64,000 nucleotides of DNA from Glaciecola nitratireducens FR1064 (lineage in GTDB: Bacteria > Pseudomonadota > Gammaproteobacteria > Enterobacterales > Alteromonadaceae). The stretch's first letter is position 1; each line of letters starts with the position of its first letter. The stretch covers positions 2,232,001 through 2,296,000 of the forward strand of contig NC_016041.1 of assembly GCF_000226565.1 (NCBI RefSeq), given 5' to 3'. This document shows positions 8,866 through 19,174 of the stretch, in pieces. The translations under genes were made by a program, and so were the position numbers. The notes under the pieces are model-generated. The model was not told the origin of the DNA. It worked only from the letters and a program-made list of their open reading frames with translations, and ran no database searches.

Positions 8866-11800
8866 TCATAATGAATACGTTAGCCCCAAGAAGAATTGAG
8901 TACCAAAGTATTGGATAGTGCCCGTGCGCGCTTCATCACCAAAGTAACTTTTCGTCGGTGCATCCGTTAAGTTATTCACTTGGAACAAGATACCGAGGTT
9001 TTCGTTCACTTCGTAACTCGCTTGATAATCAATAATCAGCTCAGAATCAAAATTAACGACTTGGTCATTGACAGCAACTTGCTTGGACACAAATGGGTCT
9101 CTATATCGCGCACTCACGCGAGTTTCAAAACCTTCGTAATCCCAAAACACGGTGCCGGATAATACTTGTTTACTCAAACCAGGAAGCAGTGTCGAGTAAA
9201 CACCATCGTTGGCACTCGCCGTTTTAATAATTTCAGTTTCGGTGTAGGAATAGCTCGCGCTAACACCCAAACCAGACCACATCCCCGGTAAGTCACTGTA
9301 AACTTCGGTGTAGGATAATTCGAGACCACGAATGTATCCTCCTCGAGCATTGTTTTCGAATGTGGTGTAGGCGCCATTTACAGTCGGAACAGTGATAGTA
9401 ACTTGCTCGCCTAATTCATCTAATACTGGCTGCGCCACTTCCTCGTCCGTGAATACAGGGATGTCAATTGAAGTAGGAACAACAAAGCCATTTGCAGCGA
9501 AATCATAAGGATCTCTTGTACTTCTATCGACAAACGACTGGATGTCTTTGTAGTAGAGCGCCGCTATTATTGCACCATCAGAATCATCAAAATAATATTC
9601 ATAGGAGATATCATATTGATTTGCGTAAAAAGGACGCAAATAAGGACTGTTATCGCTTTGACCTGATATTCTCGCTTCACCAATCACCGTAATCTCTCCA
9701 GTATCGATGCTTTGAAACGCCGCCGGTTCATTAATTTGCGTACCGCTATTAGCAAACATTTCGTTGATCGGAGCTCTTCCCATCACCTTTGCAGCAGCGA
9801 AACGCACTTGCTGATTGCTGGTCAATTTAAAGGTTAAGTTTAATGATGGTAGATAGTCAGTGTAGGTATCTTCGAGTATTACCGGGCGAAATGTATCAAC
9901 CGCTAAACCGATATCATCAACAATGATTTGTGCTCCTGACTCAGGGTCGCCATCTACATTCTGCAAGAACGTCGATGCCTGCTTCGTGTCCACCATTCTA
10001 ACGCCAATGTTACCCGTAACTGGAATACCTGCTAACTCCATGTCGAGGTTGGCCATGACATAAGCGGAGTTAACTTCTTCATAAACTTCACCACTTTGTA
10101 ACACCGACCATGAGGTATCGTTAGGAGTAGCGCCGTCAGGTGGGTTTAATACGCCGTCAAAACCACCCCAGCTTTGCACTGGCTGTGGCACGCCGCCTGG
10201 AAACCAAGCATTCAGGGCTTTGTCTAAATCAATTGCTAAGTAACTTGGGAAATATGAGAATTCCCCTTCCCAATTGACCACTGTCGTCATGTCTTCAGTC
10301 AGACGCAACGGTGGCTGACTTCTTGAGAAGCCTGAATCACTGCCATATTCGAATACGGAACGGTCATTGCTGTACGCGCGATCTGAATAACGAGCACCAA
10401 ACTCAATTGAACGAACCCAGTCATTGTCAAGTTGATATGTAAAATCTATCCGATAGGCATCTAATTCATCTGAGTTTTGGAATGGATAAATACCGTATTT
10501 AGATACCATCACTTTATTTAAATCAATAAAGTCACTGGCCTGATTAAAACCTAGGTCGGGCAAATCAAGTCCATTCAGTAAATAGCTTATCGAGATATTT
10601 TCGTCTAACACCGGCGATAACGCATTTGCGTCTTCAGCAACGAGGGACCACAGCAAACCGTTTCTGAAATCACTGTCAGCAGAAGAATGTGAAACATCAA
10701 AAGACACGGTCCAGTCTTCGTTGATGTCCCACTTTGCATTAATGCCTAAACTACGCACTTCATCAAAATCTTGATTGTCGTCGTTAACCAGTTCAACCCG
10801 AGTGTTCGCGCCCGGAATACGATTAAAGGTGCCACCGATTACGTCATTCCCGACCAGCGTTGGGTTAGCAATAGTTACGTTAGGTGCTTCAAGTTTTACT
10901 CGAAAACCACGGGCAAACTCTTCTGATTCAAATTTACTTAAGAAAGCGTCTGCTTTTAATACGAAATTGTCCACCGGTGCCCACTCAAAAGCGGCCATAT
11001 AGCCATTGCGAGTTTCACCGCCGCCGGCGTGCTGCATTTCAAAGCCTTCAGAGATATCTTCACACTCGGGACAATCGCCTCCAAGCTTATCTATATCATT
11101 TTCAACAAAATCAACGTCCTTTTCTCGGTTGTAAGCTAATCCGATAAACTGCGTTGACACACTGGGTTGATATAATTTGGCATAACCGAGCGCAACGCCC
11201 AAGGTATCTTCTAAAAACTTACCTTGATAGGAAAAACTCAGTCTATGACCAAACTCATCAGCATCAGCAACTTCATTGGCACGGTCGTTGTACATTCCGC
11301 GAACGTTCGCGTTAAAACTATGCTGCTTATCGTTATCCAATGGGCTAGCTGTTTTCAATTCAACAGTACCTGCAACACCACCTTCTAACAATGATGCTTT
11401 AGGCGATTTATATACAGCCGCGGAACTAATTAATTCTGATGGGTACTGATCAAACTCTATTGAGCGACTGCCGCTAGTTGAGACTTGCTCTCTGCCGTTA
11501 AGCGTAGAAAAAACGAAATCACCAGATAAACCGCGAATGTTAATTTCTGCTGCTTGGCCACCGGTTCTAACCGCTGATATACCGGGTAAGCGTGTCAACG
11601 CGTCTGCCATTGATACGTCGGGTAATCCACCTAAGTCATCTGCAGAAATTTGTTCAGATACTGTGTCACTGAATCTTTTTTGATTGAGCGATCTTATCAG
11701 GCTGGATCTAAAGCCAACAACCTCAATTTTCTCGATGTTTTCTTCTGCACGCTCTTCCGTCTGATCTTCTTGAGAATTTTCAGGGGTTTGCTGTGCATAA

Positions 11801-11874
11801 AGGGGCAAACTACCAATCATCATCCCGCTAGCAACTAAGGCTACGGTAATCAAGCTGGGTTTGAATTTAGTCAT
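8866..11874 (-). CDS. TonB-dependent outer-membrane receptor, probably for alpha-glucan oligosaccharides
   Basis: A 1002-residue outer-membrane transporter. Signal peptide MTKFKPSLITVALVASGMMI runs on to an AQQ cleavage area, followed by a TonB-box-like stretch (IEKIEVVGFRSSL) and a plug domain (about 60-180) with LPDVSMADALTRLPGI and NIRGLSGDF. A long beta-barrel follows, ending YFGTQFFLGLTYSL with the C-terminal aromatic/hydrophobic strand. It matches the Xanthomonas/Caulobacter-type receptors that import plant and algal oligosaccharides. The pullulanase gene lies directly downstream in the same unit, so maltodextrin or branched glucan fragments are the likely cargo (inference). No inner-membrane sugar transporter or regulator gene is next to it. 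Confidence 0.9.
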   Translation of the reverse strand: MTKFKPSLITVALVASGMMIGSLPLYAQQTPENSQEDQTEERAEENIEKIEVVGFRSSLIRSLNQKRFSDTVSEQISADDLGGLPDVSMADALTRLPGISAVRTGGQAAEINIRGLSGDFVFSTLNGREQVSTSGSRSIEFDQYPSELISSAAVYKSPKASLLEGGVAGTVELKTASPLDNDKQHSFNANVRGMYNDRANEVADADEFGHRLSFSYQGKFLEDTLGVALGYAKLYQPSVSTQFIGLAYNREKDVDFVENDIDKLGGDCPECEDISEGFEMQHAGGGETRNGYMAAFEWAPVDNFVLKADAFLSKFESEEFARGFRVKLEAPNVTIANPTLVGNDVIGGTFNRIPGANTRVELVNDDNQDFDEVRSLGINAKWDINEDWTVSFDVSHSSADSDFRNGLLWSLVAEDANALSPVLDENISISYLLNGLDLPDLGFNQASDFIDLNKVMVSKYGIYPFQNSDELDAYRIDFTYQLDNDWVRSIEFGARYSDRAYSNDRSVFEYGSDSGFSRSQPPLRLTEDMTTVVNWEGEFSYFPSYLAIDLDKALNAWFPGGVPQPVQSWGGFDGVLNPPDGATPNDTSWSVLQSGEVYEEVNSAYVMANLDMELAGIPVTGNIGVRMVDTKQASTFLQNVDGDPESGAQIIVDDIGLAVDTFRPVILEDTYTDYLPSLNLTFKLTSNQQVRFAAAKVMGRAPINEMFANSGTQINEPAAFQSIDTGEITVIGEARISGQSDNSPYLRPFYANQYDISYEYYFDDSDGAIIAALYYKDIQSFVDRSTRDPYDFAANGFVVPTSIDIPVFTDEEVAQPVLDELGEQVTITVPTVNGAYTTFENNARGGYIRGLELSYTEVYSDLPGMWSGLGVSASYSYTETEIIKTASANDGVYSTLLPGLSKQVLSGTVFWDYEGFETRVSARYRDPFVSKQVAVNDQVVNFDSELIIDYQASYEVNENLGILFQVNNLTDAPTKSYFGDEARTGTIQYFGTQFFLGLTYSL

Positions 11875-12299
11875 ATTTGTATCCCATTACTGTTGAGTTT
11901 GACGCTTCCGTGCTTACCAGACCTAATGATCTGTTGCGCAAGTACGCCTATTTGTACTGGATAGGATGTTACATTCTTGCGAGTTCATTCACCATTATGT
12001 GCATACGTATTCATAACATATCGCTACATTTAGTTAACAAAATAGCAGTTAGATTCTTAGGTTTTATACACCTTTTAAAATCATAAAAAAATTTATTCAA
12101 CAAAAACAATCTGTTGTATTTATCGCTGAAAATACAGTTTACATTTTTCTAACATTGCGATTTTAGTACTGATTGCATAAAAATTTCCGAACTGTCTAAA
12201 AGAAAGGATGATTAAGTGCTCGTTTTACGCGCTCACCTAAGGTTTATGCGAACTTATTCGTAATTATCTTAGTTGCCCTAGTTGCCATTAAGCCAAAAA
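11875..12299. promoter_or_regulatory. Upstream region of the alpha-glucan unit
   Basis: About 425 AT-rich bases between the receptor start and the sucD terminator, with no convincing gene. It holds the palindromic operator candidate at 11995-12016 and several AT-rich hexamers, too many to name one promoter. The short ORFs here have no ribosome site and no family features. Confidence 0.5.
11995..12016. promoter_or_regulatory. LacI-type palindromic operator candidate
   Basis: A perfect core ATACGTAT (12003-12010) lies inside an imperfect 20-bp palindrome: TGTGCATAC on the left against GTATTCATA on the right, 7 of 10 positions symmetric. A central CG between A/T-flanked arms is the form used by LacI-family sugar regulators, including maltodextrin repressors of marine gammaproteobacteria. 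It lies about 125 bases upstream of the receptor start. Which regulator binds is inference; none is encoded in the window. Confidence 0.4.
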
Positions 12300-12326
12300 A
12301 AAACCTGCCGACTGGCAGGTTTTTAG
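12294..12326 (-). terminator. Intrinsic terminator after sucD
   Basis: The stem AACCTGCC/GGCAGGTT has loop GACT and poly-A on the upstream side, giving a U tract in the minus transcript. It lies 22 bases beyond the sucD stop and closes the sucABCD unit. Confidence 0.88.
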
Positions 12327-12347
12327 ATTTAATCTCGACTTACAAAA

Positions 12348-13220
12348 TTACCAACCGGTAATCTCACGTAGTCCTTTACCGATTTCAGCAAGTGAACGCA
12401 CAGTCTTAACGCCTGCCGCTTCTAAAGCTTTGAATTTCTCATCAGCAGTACCTTTACCGCCGGCGATGATTGCGCCAGCATGACCCATACGCTTACCAGC
12501 AGGCGCTGTTACGCCAGCTATGTAAGATACTACAGGCTTGGTTACATGTGCTTTGATGTATTCTGCAGCTTCTTCTTCTGCCGTTCCGCCGATTTCACCA
12601 ATCATAACGATTGCTTCAGTAGCTGGATCGTCTTGGAACAGCTTCAATATATCAATGAAGTTAGAACCAGGAATTGGATCACCACCAATACCAACACAAG
12701 TAGACTGACCAAAGCCTTCATCAGTAGTCTGCTTAACCGCTTCGTATGTCAATGTACCAGAGCGTGAAACAATACCAACTTTACCTGGCTTGTGAATGTG
12801 ACCAGGCATGATGCCAATCTTACACTCACCCGGAGTAATAACACCTGGGCAGTTTGGACCGATCATACGTGCGCCTTTACGATCAACGTACTCTTTCACG
12901 TAAAGCATATCGATAGTCGGGATACCTTCAGTGATACAAACCACTAACTCGATACCCGCATCAACGGCTTCTATAATTGAATCTTTACAAAATGGAGCCG
13001 GTACGTAAATAACAGTTGCTGTAGCGCCTGTTGATTCAACCGCTTCTCTCACTGTATTAAATACAGGAAGACCTAAATGTGTAGTGCCGCCTTTACCAGG
13101 TGTTACACCGCCAACCATTTGCGTACCATAAGCAATTGCTTGCTCAGAATGGAACGTACCTTGACCGCCAGTGAAACCTTGGCAGATAACTTTAGTATCT
13201 TTATTGATTAATACTGACAT
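12348..13220 (-). CDS. sucD: Succinyl-CoA ligase (ADP-forming) alpha subunit
   Basis: The alpha subunit of the TCA enzyme that converts succinyl-CoA to succinate with formation of ATP or GTP. It is 290 residues, the usual length. Visible are the CoA-binding N-terminal Rossmann fold with [18 protein letters not shown], and the phosphohistidine loop near the C-terminus in [17 protein letters not shown] (active His in GHAGA). Its start codon shares one base with the sucC stop (TAATG), so the two subunits are translationally coupled. It is the last gene of sucABCD and is followed directly by a strong terminator. Confidence 0.97.
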   Translation of the reverse strand: MSVLINKDTKVICQGFTGGQGTFHSEQAIAYGTQMVGGVTPGKGGTTHLGLPVFNTVREAVESTGATATVIYVPAPFCKDSIIEAVDAGIELVVCITEGIPTIDMLYVKEYVDRKGARMIGPNCPGVITPGECKIGIMPGHIHKPGKVGIVSRSGTLTYEAVKQTTDEGFGQSTCVGIGGDPIPGSNFIDILKLFQDDPATEAIVMIGEIGGTAEEEAAEYIKAHVTKPVVSYIAGVTAPAGKRMGHAGAIIAGGKGTADEKFKALEAAGVKTVRSLAEIGKGLREITGW

Positions 13221-14386
13221 TATTTGCCCTCCGCAGCAGCAACAACTTTAAGTGCAGCATCCGTCAATGATTCTGCAGCAATGATATCTAAACCAGAACC
13301 CGCAAGTACTTCACGGCCTAGTTCTGCATTTGTGCCTTCAAGACGAACAACCACTGGCACGTTAACGCCAACTTCTTTAACTGCACCGATAATACCTTCA
13401 GCAATCATATCGCAACGCACGATACCACCGAAGATGTTGACCAATACGGCTTTAACCTTGCTGTCTGACAAAATGATTTTAAATGCTTCAGCAACACGTT
13501 CTTTGGTTGCACCGCCCCCAACATCGAGGAAGTTAGCAGGGCTACCGCCATGCAGGTTAACGATATCCATCGTTCCCATTGCAAGACCAGCACCGTTAAC
13601 CATGCAGCCAACATTGCCGTCTAGTGCAACATAGTTCAATTCGAATTTTGCTGCATGAGCTTCACGAGCGTCATCTTGTGATGGATCGTTCATGTCGCGA
13701 ACTTTTGGCTGACGATACAATGCATTGCCATCAACACCTAATTTCGCATCTAAGCAATGTAAATCGCCATCTGCTTTAATCACTAGTGGGTTAATTTCAA
13801 TCATCGCTAGGTCAAGCTCTTCAAACATCTTAGCTAGACCCATAAATATTGTGGTGAACTGACGAATTTGAACACCCTTCAAACCTAACTTGAATGCGAT
13901 TTCTCTAGCTTGGAAAGGCTGAGCGCCGACAAGTGGATCAATTTCCGCTTTCAAGATTTTTTCTGGTGTTTCTTCAGCAACAGTCTCAATTTCAACGCCA
14001 CCTTCAGTAGATGCCATGAAAATGATTCGGCGTGATGTTCTATCAACCACTGCGCCTAAGTAAAGCTCTTGCGCGATATCTGTGCAGGTTTCAACAAGAA
14101 TTTGACTGACCGGCTGACCATTTTCGTCTGTTTGATAAGTGACTAGGTTTTTACCAAGCCAGTTTTCAGCGAAAGCTCTGATGTCTGCTTTATCTTTAAC
14201 TAGTTTCACACCGCCCGCTTTACCGCGACCGCCAGCGTGTACTTGACATTTAACTACCCATTCAGTTCCGCCAATGCGGTCTGCAGCTTCAACAGCAGCT
14301 TGAGGAGTCTCAGCAGCGTATCCTTCAGATACTGGCAAACCGTATTCTTTGAATAACTGTTTGCCCTGGTATTCATGCAAATTCAT
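13220..14386 (-). CDS. sucC: Succinyl-CoA ligase (ADP-forming) beta subunit
   Basis: The nucleotide-binding subunit of succinyl-CoA synthetase, 388 residues and full length. It starts with the family signature [19 protein letters not shown], has an ATP-grasp fold with the glycine-rich strand [17 protein letters not shown], and ends in a CoA-ligase domain containing [13 protein letters not shown] and [10 protein letters not shown]. It pairs with SucD, whose start overlaps its stop. The 173-base spacer to sucB contains a long hairpin, whereas the other suc genes are packed within 10 bases. Confidence 0.97.
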   Translation of the reverse strand: MNLHEYQGKQLFKEYGLPVSEGYAAETPQAAVEAADRIGGTEWVVKCQVHAGGRGKAGGVKLVKDKADIRAFAENWLGKNLVTYQTDENGQPVSQILVETCTDIAQELYLGAVVDRTSRRIIFMASTEGGVEIETVAEETPEKILKAEIDPLVGAQPFQAREIAFKLGLKGVQIRQFTTIFMGLAKMFEELDLAMIEINPLVIKADGDLHCLDAKLGVDGNALYRQPKVRDMNDPSQDDAREAHAAKFELNYVALDGNVGCMVNGAGLAMGTMDIVNLHGGSPANFLDVGGGATKERVAEAFKIILSDSKVKAVLVNIFGGIVRCDMIAEGIIGAVKEVGVNVPVVVRLEGTNAELGREVLAGSGLDIIAAESLTDAALKVVAAAEGK

Positions 14387-14500
14387 GTTAATTTATCCGA
14401 TTTTATTTAATAGAAAAGCCGCCGTTGCTCACTTAAAAAAGTACTGCAGGCGACTTGTTTTAATTTCGCTAAATCCTATCACAAACTTAGCCATACTTCA

Positions 14501-14521
14501 GGTGATAACGCCGTTATCACC
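14501..14521. other. Perfect 9-bp hairpin between sucB and sucC
   Basis: The arms GGTGATAAC and GTTATCACC have a 3-base loop in the middle of the only sizeable spacer in the suc operon. In the minus transcript no U tract follows (TGAAGTATGG), so it is not a classic terminator there. The T run lies on the other side and would serve only plus-strand transcription. An mRNA-stability or processing element, or an operator, is possible. Confidence 0.5.
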
Positions 14522-14559
14522 CTAATTTTTTTATTCCGAACAGCTTGTTAACTTAATAT

Positions 14560-16062
14560 TTACACATCAAGCAATAAACGCGTTGGATCTTCTAACATTT
14601 CTTTTACAGTTACCAAGAAACCAACCGATTCCTTGCCGTCCACAATTCTGTGGTCGTAAGATAACGCGAGGTACATCATCGGTAAAATCTCTACTTTACC
14701 ATTCACAGCCATTGGACGATCTTGGATTTTGTGCATTCCCAAAATTGCGCTCTGTGGTGGATTGATAATTGGCGTAGACAATAGTGAGCCAAAGACACCA
14801 CCGTTAGTAATGGTAAAGTTACCACCCTGCAGATCTGACATAGCTAATTTGCCGTCGCGACCTTTCAATGCGAGTTCTTTAATACCCTTCTCTACACCTG
14901 CCATACCTAGAGTATCGGTATCACGCAAAATTGGAGTCACTAATCCACGCGGCGTGGAAACTGCAATCGAGATATCGAAGTAGTTATGATAACAAATGTC
15001 ATCGCCATCAATTGACGCATTCACTTCTGGGAAACGTTTCAACGCTTCGGTCACCGCTTTCACGTAGAAAGACATGAAACCTAAACGAATACCGTGACGC
15101 TTCTCAAAGCTCTCTTGGTATTGCTTACGCAAGTCCATGATGGGCTTCATGTTAACTTCATTGAACGTAGTCAACATTGCCGTTGAATTTTTCGCCTCTA
15201 ATAAACGAGTAGCAATTGTTTTACGCAATCTCGTCATAGGAACACGCTTTTCAGTGCGCTCGCCAGATGCAATCGATGGTGCTTCTTTTGAATCTGTTGA
15301 CGGCGCTTTTGCTGGCGCTTTCAAATGCTTTTCAACGTCTTCTTTTGTTACTCTGCCGCCTTTACCAGTACCTTTAACTTTACTAGCATCAACGCCTTTT
15401 TCAGCAAGCAAACGGCGAACGGAAGGACTCAATGCGTCTGAGTCGCCTTCTTCTTGCTCAGCTTCGGCTGCTGGCGCGCTGTCTTTACTTTCCTTCGATG
15501 GCTTTGCGGCCGCACCTGCTACGAAGTTTGCAATAACAGCCTCAGCAAGCACTGTCTCACCTTCTTGAGCTAAAATTTCAGAAATTGAACCATCTTCTGG
15601 CGCAACAACTTCCAATACAACTTTGTCTGTTTCAATATCAACTAAATTTTGATCACGCTTGACTGATTGTCCAGGCTGCACGTGCCAAGTTGCTATTGTT
15701 GCATCTGCGACTGATTCCGGAAGCACAGGTACTTTAATCTCAGTCTTTTTTCCTGAATCAGCTGATGCAGCAGATTCTTCCTCGGCAGCTGGCTCAGAAG
15801 TCGTTGACTCTTTTTTAGCAGAGCCTCCCGCTTCTACTTTACCAATGACTTGTTCACCTAAAACGGTATCACCTTCACCATGAATAATTTCTGACAAGAC
15901 GCCGTCTTCTGGTGCTACTACTTCCAATACTACTTTGTCAGTCTCAATATCAACCAAATTTTGGTCTCTGGTAACAGTTTCGCCAGCTTTTACATGCCAA
16001 GTTGCGATTGTTGCATCTGCTACTGATTCAGGTAATACGGGAACTTTTATTTCAATTGTCAT
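14560..16062 (-). CDS. sucB: 2-oxoglutarate dehydrogenase E2, dihydrolipoyl succinyltransferase, two lipoyl domains
   Basis: The core E2 of the 2-oxoglutarate dehydrogenase complex; transfers succinyl groups to CoA. It is 500 residues against about 405 in E. coli, because it has two N-terminal lipoyl domains. Each shows [17 protein letters not shown], with lipoylated Lys at about 43 and about 147, separated by an Ala/Glu/Ser-rich linker. Next come the E3/E1-binding domain ([21 protein letters not shown]) and the catalytic domain with [12 protein letters not shown] (catalytic His/Asp). The two lipoyl modules share long identical peptide stretches, so the duplication is recent or kept uniform. 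sucA ends 9 bases upstream. Confidence 0.96.
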   Translation of the reverse strand: MTIEIKVPVLPESVADATIATWHVKAGETVTRDQNLVDIETDKVVLEVVAPEDGVLSEIIHGEGDTVLGEQVIGKVEAGGSAKKESTTSEPAAEEESAASADSGKKTEIKVPVLPESVADATIATWHVQPGQSVKRDQNLVDIETDKVVLEVVAPEDGSISEILAQEGETVLAEAVIANFVAGAAAKPSKESKDSAPAAEAEQEEGDSDALSPSVRRLLAEKGVDASKVKGTGKGGRVTKEDVEKHLKAPAKAPSTDSKEAPSIASGERTEKRVPMTRLRKTIATRLLEAKNSTAMLTTFNEVNMKPIMDLRKQYQESFEKRHGIRLGFMSFYVKAVTEALKRFPEVNASIDGDDICYHNYFDISIAVSTPRGLVTPILRDTDTLGMAGVEKGIKELALKGRDGKLAMSDLQGGNFTITNGGVFGSLLSTPIINPPQSAILGMHKIQDRPMAVNGKVEILPMMYLALSYDHRIVDGKESVGFLVTVKEMLEDPTRLLLDV

Positions 16063-16071
16063 CTGGGTTCC

Positions 16072-18900
16072 TTAGTTTATTGTAAGTGCGTCTTCAACCA
16101 ACGCTTTTTGTTGTTGGTTGTGTACAGAAACATAGCCAACTGCAGGGGAAGCCGAAGCTTTACGACCTGCATAAGTTAAGTTAGATCCTTTCGGAATTGA
16201 TTGCCAGAAATGGTGCTGGCTACAATACCAAGCGCCTTGGTTCTGCGGTTCTTCTTGACACCAAATCCAGTCAGTCACATGTTCATACTTGGCCATCTTA
16301 GTTTTGAACTCGTCCTGAGGGAATGGATACAACTGCTCTAAACGCACAATTGCAACGTCATTTTGCTCATTCTTACGACGCTGATCCAATAAATCGTAAT
16401 ACACTTTACCGGAACACATCACAACGCGTTTGACGTTTTGCGGATCTATCTCATCAATTTCATCAATCACATTGTGGAAAACGCCCTCTGCTAGCTCCTC
16501 CATGGAAGAAACCGCAAGTGGATGGCGAAGCAGTGATTTAGGCGACATCACAATCAGCGGTCGACGCATTGGTCGTACTGACTGGCGGCGCAGCATGTTA
16601 TACACCTGAGCCGGCGTAGATGGTATGCATACTTGCCAGTTATGGTCAGCACACATTTGTAACCATCTTTCTAAACGAGCAGAGCTATGTTCAGGGCCTT
16701 GGCCTTCATAACCATGAGGCAGTAACATAGTTAAACCACACAAGCGGCCCCACTTTGCTTCACCTGATGATAAAAACTGGTCAAATACCACTTGTGCACC
16801 GTTGGCGAAATCGCCGAACTGTGCTTCCCAAATAGTTAAACATGCAGGTTCAGCCGTAGCAAAACCATACTCAAATGCCATTACAGCCTCTTCAGACAAA
16901 ACAGAATCGTAAATTTCAATTCGACCTTGGTCATCAGAAATATTTTTCAATGGTAAATACGTTGAGCCGTCATCTTGGTTGTACAAAACCGCGTGACGGT
17001 GGAAGAACGTGCCTCGGCCCGAATCTTGACCTGTCATTCTGATATCTGTTTTTTCAGCTAGAATACTCGCGTATGCTAAGTTTTCAGCCATACCCCAGTC
17101 GAGCATTTTCTCACCATCAACCATTGCCTTGCGGTCAACATAGAGTTTGTTAACTCGAGACTGCAAGCGGTGACTCTCAGGATAATTGATTAAAGCTTGT
17201 CCAAGTTCTTTTATTTTGGAAACCGGCAAACTACCATCATATTCGACGTCCCAATCGTGGCCGATATAAGGTGACCAATCAACTGAATGCTCAGTCATTG
17301 GACGCCATTCTTCAACCACACAGGCACCATGATCTAATGCTGCTCTATACTCAGCCATTAGCTTCTCAACCTCGTGCTTTTCAATTGTGCCTTCAGCAAT
17401 CAATTGGTCAGCATAAATGTCGCGCGGTACCGGATGTTTTTTAATTTTTTGATACATGAGTGGCTGAGTCGCATTGGGCTCATCCGCTTCATTATGACCG
17501 TGGCGGCGATAGCACACTAAATCAATAACAACGTCACGTTTGAACTTGTTGCGATATTCTAGCGCAAGTCTAGTCACGAACATAACGGCTTCAGGATCAT
17601 CAGAGTTGACGTGGAAAATAGGTGCTTGCACCATTTTCGCTATATCAGTGCAGTATTGGGTAGAGCGTGTATCTTCAGTGTTCGAGGTAGTAAAACCAAC
17701 TTGGTTATTAATGACTATTCGAACGGTGCCGCCAACTTTAAAGCCACGAGTTTGTGACATATTAAACGTTTCTTGCACTACGCCCTGACCCGCTATCGCA
17801 GAGTCACCGTGAATGGTAATTGGTAATACCGCTGAACCATCTTCACAACGACGGCGAGAAAGCCTCGCTCTGACTGAGCCCATGACGACTGGGTTAACAA
17901 TTTCCAAATGCGATGGGTTGAAAGCAAGTGCCAGATGCACATTGCCGCCTGGTGTCGCAAAATCAGAAGAAAAACCAGCGTGATATTTTACGTCGCCTGC
18001 GCCCAAAGTATCGTCGTGTTTACCAGCAAATTCATCAAACAACACTGATGGATTTTTGCCTAACACGTTCACTAACACGTTCAAACGGCCTCTGTGAGCC
18101 ATACCAATGACGACTTCTTTCGTTCCAGCTGCGCCGGCTTCGGTAATTAAGCCTTTAAGCATTGGAACAAGCGAATCGCCACCTTCTAATGAAAATCGTT
18201 TAGCACCTGTAAATTTAGCGCCAAGGTATTTTTCCATACCATCGGCGGCAATAAGGCCTTTTAAAATTTTGACTTTTTCGTCGCGGCCAATTACAGGCTT
18301 TGCTTCGACTGACTCAATCCGCTGCTGTAGCCAACGTTTTTGTTCAGTATCAGTAATATGCATGTACTCAGAGCCAATCGAACCACAGTAGGTACGATTC
18401 AATGATTTAAACAAATCACCCAAACCCATTTTGTCTGCGTTAACAGCATATGAGCCAAGATTAAACATGGCGTCAAAATCGCTTTCAGAAAGATTATGGT
18501 GTGATAATTCTAAATCCCGGACTCTCGGCTGCTTCCATAAATTAAGTGGATCGAGATTGGCGTGCTGATGGCCACGGAATCGATAAGCATTGATCAACTG
18601 TAATACTTTTACCTGTCGCTCATCGCTTTGAACATCGCCGGGCGTAGCAGCAGCACCTGAAGTGAATCGTGCAGCAGGACCCAACGAGGCCATATGTTTA
18701 AAATCAGCCTTGATTTGCGTGTGGTTGGATTCGACTTCTACACCATCTACTTTTGGTAGCGCGTCGAAAATAACTTTCCAGTTGTCTGGAATACTTTGTG
18801 GATCTTCAAGGTAAGTCTCATACATCTCTTCAATGTAAGCGGTATTACCTCCCGCCATGTGGGATGAATCCCACCATGCTTTCATCACGCTATCTTGCAT
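16072..18900 (-). CDS. sucA: 2-oxoglutarate dehydrogenase E1 component
   Basis: The thiamine-diphosphate-dependent E1 decarboxylates 2-oxoglutarate and passes the succinyl group to the lipoyl arms of SucB. It is 942 residues, as usual. It shows the N-terminal SHMAGGNTAYIEEMYETYL segment, the transketolase-like core with GMAHRGRLNVLVNVLGK, the ThDP motif around IHGDSAIAGQGVVQE and VVIDLVCYRRHGHNEADEP, and the C-terminal QFGDFANGAQVVFDQF. It is the first gene of sucABCD, with its own promoter between it and the sdhB terminator. Confidence 0.97.
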   Translation of the reverse strand: MQDSVMKAWWDSSHMAGGNTAYIEEMYETYLEDPQSIPDNWKVIFDALPKVDGVEVESNHTQIKADFKHMASLGPAARFTSGAAATPGDVQSDERQVKVLQLINAYRFRGHQHANLDPLNLWKQPRVRDLELSHHNLSESDFDAMFNLGSYAVNADKMGLGDLFKSLNRTYCGSIGSEYMHITDTEQKRWLQQRIESVEAKPVIGRDEKVKILKGLIAADGMEKYLGAKFTGAKRFSLEGGDSLVPMLKGLITEAGAAGTKEVVIGMAHRGRLNVLVNVLGKNPSVLFDEFAGKHDDTLGAGDVKYHAGFSSDFATPGGNVHLALAFNPSHLEIVNPVVMGSVRARLSRRRCEDGSAVLPITIHGDSAIAGQGVVQETFNMSQTRGFKVGGTVRIVINNQVGFTTSNTEDTRSTQYCTDIAKMVQAPIFHVNSDDPEAVMFVTRLALEYRNKFKRDVVIDLVCYRRHGHNEADEPNATQPLMYQKIKKHPVPRDIYADQLIAEGTIEKHEVEKLMAEYRAALDHGACVVEEWRPMTEHSVDWSPYIGHDWDVEYDGSLPVSKIKELGQALINYPESHRLQSRVNKLYVDRKAMVDGEKMLDWGMAENLAYASILAEKTDIRMTGQDSGRGTFFHRHAVLYNQDDGSTYLPLKNISDDQGRIEIYDSVLSEEAVMAFEYGFATAEPACLTIWEAQFGDFANGAQVVFDQFLSSGEAKWGRLCGLTMLLPHGYEGQGPEHSSARLERWLQMCADHNWQVCIPSTPAQVYNMLRRQSVRPMRRPLIVMSPKSLLRHPLAVSSMEELAEGVFHNVIDEIDEIDPQNVKRVVMCSGKVYYDLLDQRRKNEQNDVAIVRLEQLYPFPQDEFKTKMAKYEHVTDWIWCQEEPQNQGAWYCSQHHFWQSIPKGSNLTYAGRKASASPAVGYVSVHNQQQKALVEDALTIN

Positions 18901-18930
18901 TCTTAAGCCTTGATATAAAAAGTTAAGTGT

Positions 18931-18960
18931 ATTGTATTCTATATAGATTCTTTTTGTAAA
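18931..18960 (-). promoter_or_regulatory. Sigma-70 promoter of sucABCD
   Basis: Reading the minus strand, TTTACA (18960-18955) and TACAAT (18936-18931) are 18 bases apart, each 5 of 6 to consensus. They would start transcription about 20 bases before the sucA ATG. The rest of the 274-base gap is AT-rich and holds the sdhB terminator. Confidence 0.45.
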
Positions 18961-19102
18961 TTGCGTATTACACCTTTGAGCGGATATATACGACTAAAAG
19001 GGTATAACACTGCATATATATAACCCCAAATATAAGAAAAACTTGAATATTTCTATCATTTCCCATTATTTGATATTATTTTCACCTTTAGTTTTGTCTA
19101 GA

Positions 19103-19133
19103 TAAAAAAATAGCCATCCCTCTCGGGACGGCC
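19103..19133 (-). terminator. Intrinsic terminator after sdhB
   Basis: In the minus transcript GCCGTCCC pairs with GGGATGGC (one G-U) around a GAGA tetraloop, followed by UAUUUUUUU. It separates sdhCDAB from sucABCD, so the two blocks are distinct units, although read-through cannot be excluded. Confidence 0.88.
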
Positions 19134-19174
19134 ATTTAGCAATCAAACGTACCTAACGAATAGGCAACTAGGCA

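Noticed and set aside
8786-8869. Pullulanase start at the ATGA overlap with the receptor stop
   Set aside because: It would place 28 residues before the lipoprotein signal; the later ATG has a good ribosome site and gives a normal signal peptide. Coupling by the overlap cannot be fully excluded.
15137-15568. 143-residue frame antisense to sucB
   Set aside because: A mirror of the Ala/Glu-rich linker coding sequence, rich in Ser/Ala; no independent support.
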